Shown here one piece after another: positions 1 through 9,900 of a stretch of DNA of 11,423 bases. Below the pieces are notes generated by a model. The model searched no databases, was not told the DNA's origin, and saw nothing but the letters and a program-made list of their open reading frames with translations. Source of the stretch: Acidobacteriota bacterium. Lineage in GTDB: Bacteria > Acidobacteriota > Aminicenantia > UBA2199. The DNA lies in assembly GCA_021817755.1 (NCBI GenBank), contig JAKAGC010000059.1, positions 1 to 11,423 of the forward strand, given 5' to 3'. The position numbers and the translations under genes were made by a program. Position 1 is the stretch's first letter, and every line of letters begins with the position of its first letter.

Positions 1-941
1 TTAAGAGTGCCGAATACGAATCCATCTTTTACCCCAGCCGCATCGAGTATTTCCTGTATTTCCCTTGTGAGAACGGGATGGGGACTTACTTCAACAAATA
101 TCCGATACCCATCGTTCAGCATGGCTTTTATACCTTCTGAAAATTTCAACGGTTTTATCAATACTTCGGTGCAATAATCCGAATCGAAACAATTGCCTTC
201 GCACAACGTACCATTAAGTGAAGAATAAATAGGTATATCTGCTTTTTGGGGTTTAATATCTTTGGTCTTGAGATGAATATCTTCTCGACTTTTTTCCATT
301 AAAGGAGAATGGAAGGGGCTCAGTATTTCCAACCTCTTACAGAAAATTTTTTCTTTGGCCAGGTATTCCATGAGTTTCATAACTGATTCGATTTCGCCGC
401 TAACTACGATTGATTTCAGACCATTAACGGATGCGACAAAAATCCGGTTTTCCAAATTTAGTAGTTGTAATACCTTTGTCAGTTTTTCTACAGACATGGC
501 AATATAAGCCATGGTTCCGGTCCCAGCCATTTTTTTCATAATGTAACAGTGGGTCCAGTTTACTGTTATCATATCTCTCAAGTTAAGTACACCTGCTGCA
601 TAAGCGGCAGGAAACTCTCCTCCACTGTGTCCGATTACTGCATCGTAAGGAATCCCCCAGCTTTTTAACAATTCAAATAAAGCCACTCCGACTACCGGAA
701 TGCAAAAACCGCTTACCCAGGCCTCATTCATTCGTGAAGTCTCAACTGGGGCGAGTATTTCCTCTTCGACTCGAAAATCGATATTCAATTCGTTATTCAT
801 TATGTCATCGACTTTGCGAATCGTATTCCGAAATGCATCATATTCCAATAATCGGGCTCCCATGTTGATCCATTGTGATCCAAATCCTGCAAAAACAATG
901 GCGACTTTTGGTTTCTTTAACAATTCGGTTTGTTCGTTCAT
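1..941 (-). CDS. Acyltransferase (AT, FabD/PKS-type), 3' part outside the window
   Basis: This is an acyltransferase of the malonyl-CoA:ACP transacylase / polyketide synthase AT family, which moves an acyl group from CoA to the phosphopantetheine arm of a carrier protein. The 313 visible codons start at ATG 939-941 and remain open to the window edge. Seen: an N-terminal FAGFGSQW motif (residues 17-24), the nucleophile motif GHSGGE with Ser106, AGTGTM at 139-144, SPFHSP at 208-213 with the catalytic His211, and VEVSPHPVL near residues 283-291. This covers almost a whole AT domain (usually about 300 residues). There is no ketosynthase in front, so it is either a discrete AT or the first domain of a larger protein. 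Odd points: the Arg that binds the malonyl carboxylate aligns with His131, and the oxyanion-loop Gln of GQG is Phe20. It lies 26 bases behind the NRPS on the same strand, so it is probably co-transcribed. The family is sure; the acyl substrate is not. Confidence 0.93.
   Translation of the reverse strand, partial: MNEQTELLKKPKVAIVFAGFGSQWINMGARLLEYDAFRNTIRKVDDIMNNELNIDFRVEEEILAPVETSRMNEAWVSGFCIPVVGVALFELLKSWGIPYDAVIGHSGGEFPAAYAAGVLNLRDMITVNWTHCYIMKKMAGTGTMAYIAMSVEKLTKVLQLLNLENRIFVASVNGLKSIVVSGEIESVMKLMEYLAKEKIFCKRLEILSPFHSPLMEKSREDIHLKTKDIKPQKADIPIYSSLNGTLCEGNCFDSDYCTEVLIKPLKFSEGIKAMLNDGYRIFVEVSPHPVLTREIQEILDAAGVKDGFVFGTL
615..632 (-). other. AT nucleophile motif GHSGGE (Ser106)
   Basis: These codons give Gly-His-Ser-Gly-Gly-Glu, the GHSxGE nucleophile elbow of AT domains, with the acyl-accepting Ser106 encoded at 624-626. 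The family usually has Leu, Gln, Met or Ile before the last Gly; here it is Gly. An ungapped run from this motif to AGTGTM puts His131 (549-551) at the conserved Arg position. Confidence 0.9.
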
Positions 942-967
942 TTAGTATTCCCTCATTTTATTATAAT
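942..967 (-). other. NRPS-AT intergenic gap (26 bases)
   Basis: Only 26 bases separate the NRPS stop (TGA at 968-970) from the AT start codon. The gap holds the GAGGG site and AT-rich sequence. It has no inverted repeat and no space for a terminator or promoter, which supports a single transcript for both genes. Confidence 0.8.
950..954 (-). promoter_or_regulatory. Ribosome binding site of the AT gene
   Basis: On the minus strand GAGGG is followed by 8 bases and then ATG at 941-939. This is a good Shine-Dalgarno spacing and fixes the AT start. It lies inside the 26-base gap after the NRPS stop, so the AT gene has its own initiation site within an apparent operon. Confidence 0.8.
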
Positions 968-3900
968 TCAAAATTCAAACTGACTCTCAACTTCATCATA
1001 TACGGATGAGCTTAAAAATTCCGGCTCCTCTGATAAAGAAATGTTATCTAATTTTATTGACGGATTCTCCAATACGATGGATAATATCCTGTTAAAAGCC
1101 GATATAAATGCATTCATTGTTTCTTCGGAGAAAAGTTTTGTACAGTATTCCAGACTGCACTGAATTCCTTTCTCGATTTCAACGGCTTCTAATGTTAAAT
1201 CCACCTTGGAAATATGGTGGTTTTCCTCTTCATATGTACCGATTTTTAAATCTTCCAATAACATCACTTTCACATCCATATTCATATTCTGAACAATGAG
1301 CATGGCATCAAATACCGGATTCCTGCTTTCATCCCATTGATTATTCAACTGTGTCAATAGTTCACCGAATGGATATTCCTGGTTTTCGTATGCGGCTAAT
1401 GTTTCGGTTTTTACTTCGTACAGGAATTCTTCAAAGGTTTTATTGTCTTCAGGGAAGCTGCGTATTACCATCACTTCGATCAACAGCCCGATCATGTGCT
1501 CCAGATCCGAATGATGCCTCCCTGCGATCGGACTTCCGATGATGATATCCTTCTGTCCCGAGAGTTTACTCAATAGAATGCTATATAGCGCAAACAAGAA
1601 CATGTACAAAGTAACTCCGGTTTTTTTTATCAAATCCTCCATCCGGTCGGATATGGTTTTTTCAAGAAGAAAATGAATCCTGTTCCCTTCATAACTTTTA
1701 ATATGAGGCCTTGGAAAATCGGTAGGTAAATCCAGGACCGGTAAGGAACCGGAAAAACGATTAATCCAGTATTCTTCCTGTTGTTTTAATTTACCGGATT
1801 CGATAAGTTGGCGTTGCCATTGTGAAAAATCGGTATATTGAAGTTTTAACGGAGGTAGTTCACGTCTCATATAGAATTCGATCAATTCATTCATAAACGT
1901 TACCATCGACGTACCATCACTGATGATGTGGTGCATACATAATAGTAAAATAGATTTATTCCGGTCTATAGGTATAATGCTTACCTTTAATAATGGAGCC
2001 CGGGTCAAATCAAATGGACGGTCGAAATTGTGAATTATCTCCGGTATAGAAATGTTATGGGCTTCGAGTTTCGATAAGCCGGCATATTGTTTCGAGTTAA
2101 TGGCAGTATAATCAGAATATTCGATTTCTAATTTTATAAGTTCATGTATCCGCTGGACAGGTTCTCCATTGATTAAACAGAAAGAGGTTCTTAAACTCCC
2201 ATGCCTGTGAACCATTTTATTTAAAGCATCGGCAAATCTTTCCTTATCGAAGTTCCCTTCCAGTATCATAACGGAGTTATTGTTATAAGCAGTGCTTCCC
2301 GGTTCCATTTGCTGTAAGAAATAAAACCGTCTTTGAGCAGATGATAAACTGTAATATTCTTTTTCTTCGAAAGGTTCTATGGCAATATATTTCTCCCCTC
2401 TATCCCTGCGAATATAACCGGCAATTCCCCGGATAGTCGGATTTTTGAATATTTCTCCCAGGGGTATTTTTACATTTAGTATTTTGTGTATCCTGGAAAC
2501 CAACAGAGTCGCTTTTAATGAATGCCCTCCCAATTGGAAAAAGTTATCGTCTATTCCAATGGATAAGTCCGCTGTGTTGATTTCCAATACCCCATTCCAG
2601 ATTTTAACCAATTCTTCTTCCAGGCGATCACGGGGAGCGGTAAAACTCATTTCCTCATTGATTTCGGGTTCGGGTAAGCCGTTTCGGTTTAATTTCCCAC
2701 TGGGAGTAAGAGGAATAGTATCGAGAACTACAAAAAATGAGGGGATCATATAAGGGGGGAGATTCCGTCCAAGAAATTCCTTTAATACGGTTACAGAAGG
2801 AACTTCTGCGGGATGAGGTACAATATAGGCACATAAATAGTTTTCGCCGGTTTTATTCTTTCGTGCGATGACTATCGCTTCCTTGATCTCTTGATGTTTA
2901 ATTAATTCATTCTCGATCTCACCCAACTCGATTCTTAATCCTCGAATTTTAACCTGATGATCTATTCTTCCGAGGAATTCGATATTCCCATCCGGTAACC
3001 AGCAGGTAAGGTCACCGGAACGGTAGACTTTCTTTACAGGAAGATGGGGAGTATCTACAAATTTAGTGTTTGTAAGCGTTTCGTTATTATGATATCCCCG
3101 GGATAATCCGATTCCTCCGATGCACAATTCTCCCGGAATTTTCAGGGGTAATACTTGTAAGTATTTATCCAGTATATACAGGTTGACATTGGGAATCGTT
3201 TTGCCGATAGGGATATTGGTTTGTTTTTGCAATAAATCATGGGGTATTGGGTAATAAGATGCAATATCGGTACATTCGGTTGGGCCATAAGTGTTGAATA
3301 AGTTGCAGGAAAAACCGGGAGTATTGATCCATGGAAGTAGTTTCTCCACACGGATGGGTTCTCCCCCGAAAGCCACTGCTCGCAGCGATTTCAGTTGAGA
3401 AAAACCCTTATCTTCCGGGGAATCCAGTAAGGGATAAAACACGCTCGGTGCACAACAAATAACGGAAACACGTTCTCGGGGAATTAATCCTGTTAATTCA
3501 ATATAATCGGGAATCCCGGGTGATGAAAGTGTGAGGCGGCTACCGGTCAGAAAAGGGGTGAATATATTCTTCTGGGATAAATCGAAACTTACCGGTGAAA
3601 TTAATAAATTGTTATCTTCTTCTCGAATACTTAATGCATCGATGAACCAATAAAGCATATTCAAGAAACCTTCTTTCTCGATCATTACGCCTTTTGGCTT
3701 ACCTGTGGAACCAGAGGTGTAAATCATGTAAATTAAATCGCGCCGGTCATCTATGGCATTGGAATTGTCATATTTTATAACCGGTTCGATGGCTTCAATA
3801 TCGATGATTTCTCGATTGAATTCAAGATTCCCGGTGAAGTTTAAGCGTGTGATCAGTAATGGGCTTCCGCTATCATCCAGCATATAACGGACGCGATCAG

Positions 3901-6900
3901 GGGGATAATCAGGATCAACGGGAAGATAAGCGCTCCCGGATTTCAATATCCCCAGTAACCCCACTATCATTTCAATGGAGCGTTCCACCATCAATCCCAC
4001 GATGGTATTGGGGCCGGCTCCTTTTTGCTGCAATAAATGGGCAAGATTACCGGCTCTTTTATCCAATTCATTGTAAGTGATATATTGTTGAGAGGAAGAC
4101 GCAAGTGCTATCCTGTCCGGTGTTTTTTCTGCCTGCTCACGGATCAAAAGGCTGATATTTTTATATTGGGGATAAATCCTGTCCGTGGCGTTGAAATCAA
4201 ATAAAATTCGCTTTTTCTCCTCTTCCGATATGATTTGTATTTCCGATATTTTTTTCTCTTTATCTTCCAGGATACAGAAAACGGTATTCTTAAAATAGGT
4301 AATAAAACGGTGTATCGTTTCCGGCTCGAAAAGCCGGGTACTGTATTCGAAAGCCAGTTTTAATGTTTCTGTGGTTTCGGTAACAGTTAATGAGATATCG
4401 AATTTGGAGGTTTTATTTTCCCGGTCATACGGAGTTAAATTCAATCCCGGGATTTCAAAAGAACCCGAACCGGTGTTTTGAAGTACGAATAGCGTATCGA
4501 ATAATGGGTTGCGGCTTGCTTCTCGCTTTGTAACGATTTTTTCTACCAGGTCTTCATACTGATAATCCTGATTATCGAAAGCGTTTAATGTTCGTTCTTT
4601 AACTTTTGAAAGGAAATGGCTGAAGCGTTTTTCTTCCGTAGGATAATTTCGCAATGCCAATGTGTTGACAAACAGCCCGATAATACCTTCAAGATCGGCA
4701 TGTCTGCGGCCAGCAACAGGAGTACCTACCACGATGTCTTCCTGGCCGCTGATTTTAAAGAGGAAGGTATTGTAAAGAGCCAAAAGTACCATATAGAGTG
4801 TTGCTTCTTCGTTTAATGCAAATTCCCGGAGTTTATGTGTAAAAATAGGGTTCAATTCAAAATGAATTTCATCTCCCGAAAAATCCTGGATAGAAGGACG
4901 TCCGAAATCCGTAGGGAGATTCAATAGCGGGATTTCACCGGAAAATTCATTACACCAGAAATTCTCCTGTTTTTTCAAGAGTTCACTGTTTTTTCCAACA
5001 GCTTGCCATGCTGCATAATCTTTATAAGAGCAGAGTAATTGAGGCAATTCCTGTCCGGCAAGGAGGGAGGAAAATTCACGGGATAAAATTACCGTAGATG
5101 TGCCATCCGAGATAATGTGATGCATATCCAGCAAGAGAAGATGTCTTTCTTGATTCAATTTTAATAATCCCACACGTAATAACGGAGCCCGGGTTAAATC
5201 AAATGGCCGGATAAAACGAGTAATAACCTCTTCGGGGGGGCCTTCATAGTATTCGATCCCAAATGGAACAACCGGTGCAATCCGTTGAACCGGCTTTTCA
5301 TCGAAGATCTCAAAATATGTTCTAAAACTTTCATGCCTCCGAATTAATTTTTGAATTGCTTGTTCAATGTGGTTTTTATCGATATTACCTTCCAGAAGCC
5401 AGCAGCTATTAATATTATAAGCTGTTCCCTCTTTATCCAGTTGCTGCAAAAAGTGTAATCGCATTTGTGCAGAAGAGAGCTCATGGAATTCTTTCTCTTC
5501 TACACGGTCGATCCTGGTGTACCGCTCTCGAGTCGCATCGTTGATGTAATCGGAAAGTCCCCTGATAGTAGCTCTTTTGAATATCTCTGCCAGGGTAATT
5601 TTAACATCGAATGCCTTGTGTATTCGCGTAGCTAAAATGGTTGTTTTTAAAGAGTGTCCCCCTACGTGAAAAAAGTTATCATCGATCCCGATTCTTCCTC
5701 TGTCTTTTGAGGAGTTGTTCTCGCCGTCAATATTTCCGAATAAAAGTTCATTCCAGATGTTCAATAATTTTAGATCCGTTTCATTTCGCGGCTCCCTGTA
5801 TTCTACGCCTGAAATTAAAACAGGTTCCGGGAGTGCTTTCCTATCGACTTTCCCATTTGGATTTAAAGGAAATTGATCCAGTTTGACAAAGGCGGAAGGC
5901 ATCATGTATGCAGGTAACCGTTGTGATAGAAACTTTCTTATTTCATCTAAATTTATGTCCCCAGGGAAGACAATATAGGCACATATCAATTTTTCCTTTT
6001 GATTAGTCTCTTTGACCAGTACCAGGGCATCTTTTATCCCGGCGTATTGAAGTAATGCGTTTTCGATTTCTCCCAATTCGATGCGGTAACCCCGAATTTT
6101 TACCTGGAAATCGACACGATCGATAAAAAGGATGGAACCATCTTTCAACCGGCGAACCAGATCACCTGTTTTATATAACACAGAACCGGGAACTTCATTA
6201 AATGGATTTTTTATAAACGATTTAAGTGTCTTTTCAGGATCATTTAAATATCCTGACGACACTGCATCCCCTGCAATGTATAACTCCCCCGAAATATTAA
6301 CCGGGCATGGATTCAGCGCTGCATCCAATACCAGTAAGACGGTATTACCCACAGTCATTCCAATAGGTACTGCTTGTAATTCGTTATATAAATTTCCCAA
6401 TTCCCGTTGGACATCGGCTGAAGCAGAAATAATCGTGGCTTCCGTAGGACCGTACATATTGTATATTTTGCATTCGGCGGATATGAGTGGAATACTGCGG
6501 GCTACCAGCTCATAATTTAATTTTTCCGCACCGATACATAAATAGCGTAACGAACCCATGGATTGATCTGTATTAACCAGGTATCCGAATTGGGTAGGTG
6601 TTATATGAAGAATTGTTATCGAATGCTCATGGATAAAGTTTACCATCGCAATGGGATTCAATAATATCTCCTCTGTTATCATATGAAGACTGGCGCCTGA
6701 GGTTAATGTAATAAATATTTCCCAGACCGACCAATCGAAGTAATAGGAGAGATTCTGGATCACTTTATCAGATGGTTTAATACCCAGGTGAGAATACCCC
6801 CAATGTACCAGCGGGGAAAAATTCCGGTGACTGATGGGAACTCCTTTTGGTTTTCCCGTAGAACCGGAAGTATAAATAATATAAGCGATATTTTGAGAAG

Positions 6901-9900
6901 AAGTAGGATCGATATCACCCCATTCATCTACTGCCGGTAATGATGAGGGTTCTGTTTGAGTGTAAGAAAACAGGTCCAGGTAGAATATATCTACCGGTAT
7001 ATTGGATTCGTTTAATTTTTTTTCAAAATGCCGGAATGTTAATAGTATGTTCGAGTTTGAATCGGCTAAAACAAATTTCAAGCGGTTAATTGGGATTTGG
7101 GGGTCAAGAGGTAAATAAGCGGCTCCGGTTCTCAAAACTGCCAGTATCGCTAAAATCATATCCACCGATCGATCTACCATAATGGCTGCGATAATGCCGG
7201 GGCCGATTCCAATACTCGAAAGGTGTTTTGCCAATCTTCTGGTCGCTCCCTCTAATTGACTGTAAGTCCATTCGGTCAGCCCTTCCCCGTATTTAATGCC
7301 TGTAAGAGCAATTTTATCCGGTGTTCTTTTGACTTGCTCGATGAATAAGCCATGAATCGTATCACCAGTGGGAAAAGCTTTTTCCGGGATATTCATCCCC
7401 ACCAATAATTCTTTTCGTTGCTCAGGTGAAAGGATGGATATTTCTCTGATAGTCTGAATGTGATTTTTCGCAAGAGTTTTGGAGAGATTCTTAAAATAGG
7501 AAATAAATTCCTCTATGGTTTCTTTTTTGAATAAAGCTGTAGAGTATTCGAATGTAAGTAAAAATTTCTCCTCTGTTTCGACTGCCAAAAGAGAAAGATC
7601 GAATTTTGCTGTTTTATTTTCAGGAGGGCAGGAGATTATTTGTAAACCTGGAATTTTCATATCTCCGTTCCCTGTATTTTGAAGTGCCAATACAGTATCG
7701 AACAAAGGATTGCGACTTGTTTCCCGATTTCTTACAACTTTTTCCACCAGGTCTTCATATTGATATTCCTGGTTTTCAAAAGCTCTTAATGTCCTTTCTT
7801 TAATCTCCATCAGGAAATCGGGGAATTTTTTTTCTTTTGCCGGGAAGTTTCGTAAAGGAAGCGTATTTACGAACATACCCATGATATTTTCAAGGTCCCC
7901 ATGTCTTCTCCCTGCCAGTGGTGTGCCGATCACCAGATCATCTTGACCTGTAATTTTAGTCAGAAAGATATTATATAATGCCAGCAGTAACATGTAAGGG
8001 GTGGTTGATGTGGCTGATGCCGTGCGTTTTATGAATGCAGTCGTTTCTTCATCCAGTTCAAAGCAGATGCATTTACCGTTAAAACTTTGGAGAGCAGGAC
8101 GCTTGAAATCGGTGGGAAGTTCTAAAACCGGTATATCTCCGGCAAATTCATTTAACCAGAAATTCTCCTGTTTTTTCTGTTCATTACTGTCTTTTTCTTG
8201 GTGCTGCCATTCTGCATAATCCCTGTACTGGAAACGGATAGGGGGTAATTCATGACCCGATAAAAGAGAGGAAAATTCCCGTGCCATAATTTCGACCGAC
8301 ATACCATCCGAAATGATGTGGTGAATATCTACAAGGAGAAGGTGTTTTTTTTCTGCCAGTTTTACCAAACCCACCCGCATCAATGGGGCGTTGAATAAAT
8401 TAAAAGGACGAATAAACCGTTTAAAAATTTCATTAATAGAAAAATCAAAGTTTTTATTATTTTCGCCGATTCTCTCTCCAGACAGATCATTAAAGAGAAT
8501 AGAAAAGGGAACATCCGAAAATATTCTCTGTACAGGGATTTCATCGATTACATCGAAAGCGGTTCTAAAACTCTCATGCCTTCGGATGATCTGCTCAAAA
8601 GCCTGCTCCAAATGGATTTTATTTAAATCTCCGTTAAGAATCCAGGCATTATATATATTGTATGTAGTTCCTTCTTGATCCAATTGTTGTAAAAAATATA
8701 ATCTTTTCTGCGCAGAAGATAACGGATAATACTCTTTTTTTTCTGCAACAGCTAGGCTTGAATGGCGTTCTTCAACTGTATTGGCGATATAATTGGAAAG
8801 CAGTCTAATGGTTGGTTTCTTAAAAATATCGGTAAGGGGAATTTTAACATTAAATGTTTTATGAATCCTCGAAGCCAATGTGGTAATTTTTAAGGAGTGT
8901 CCTCCCAATTGGAAAAAATTATCATTTAAACCTATTTTCTTTTGTGAAGAATCCGGTAAATTTCCCGCACTCGTTTCTCCATATAAAATATTCTTCCATA
9001 TTTCCTCTAATTTTATTTCAATGGTGTTTCGCGGTGCCTGGTATTCTGCGCCTGTAGAAAAATCCGGATTCGGAAGAGATTTACGATCCACTTTACCGTT
9101 GGGATTAAGCGGCATCTTCTCCAGTATTACAAAATGAGAAGGAATCATGTATGAAGGGAGCCCTCCTCCCAGGAATTCCCGTAATTCCTCTGTGTTTATA
9201 TCCCCATTCGGGACAATATAGGCACATATATATTTTTCATTCCCATTATCTTCTCTTACCATCACCAGGGCATCTTTAATCTGCCGATATTGATTCAAGC
9301 GATTTTCGATCTCTCCCAGTTCGATTCGCAGCCCTCTTATCTTGACCTGAGAATCGGTCCTACCTAAAAATAGAATAGAACCATCCTCCAGGCATCGAGT
9401 CATATCCCCTGTTTTATACAATCGGGATTTACCACTATTATCAAAGGGATTGGGAATAAAGGCTCCCGCAGTTTTTTCAGGGTCATTCAAATATCCGGCA
9501 GTCAGTGCATCTCCCGCGATATAAAGTTCACCATCCACATCTATAGGACAAAGCTTCAAACCCTTATCCAATACCAAAAGAGATGAATTCGCTACCCTTC
9601 GACCAATCGGTACACTTCCCAACTCCCGGTAATAGTCTCCCTTTTCCGGTAAAATTTCAATTACACTGGAAATAATGGTGGCTTCGGTCGGACCATACAT
9701 ATTGAATATCCGGCAATTTGATGAAAGCTGGGGAAGAGTTCGAGCCACAAGGTCAAATGTTAATTTCTCAGCTCCGATGAAGAGGTAGCGTAATCCCGGC
9801 ACCGCTTGATTTGTATTCACCAGGTAACTTAATTGAGTCGGGGTAATATGAAGAACCGTAATTTTGAATTCCCTGATATAATCAACTATACCTGATGGGT

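Larger units (their letters stand above)
4166..7378 (-). repeat. Duplicated A-T-C unit, copy 2 (A2-T2-C3)
   Basis: This is the partner of the unit at 7391-10615. It shares the FDWSVWEIFITLTSGA segment, eight or more identical residues in several blocks, the long A-T linker and a near-identical C domain. Module 3 does not share these A-domain features. Confidence 0.75.

Noticed and set aside
700..945. Plus-strand open frame over the start of the AT gene
   Set aside because: It is antisense to a continuous AT reading frame with clear motifs, and its protein shows no recognisable domain.
942..967. Terminator or promoter between the NRPS and the AT gene
   Set aside because: The gap is 26 bases with no inverted repeat; it contains only a ribosome binding site.
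3142..3351. Minus-strand 69-codon open frame inside A3
   Set aside because: It is an out-of-frame overlap within the adenylation domain, with no ribosome site evidence or domain content.
6132..6515. Longest plus-strand open frame (127 codons)
   Set aside because: It lies fully opposite the A2 adenylation domain and is a by-product of the composition of that coding strand; it has no recognisable motif.
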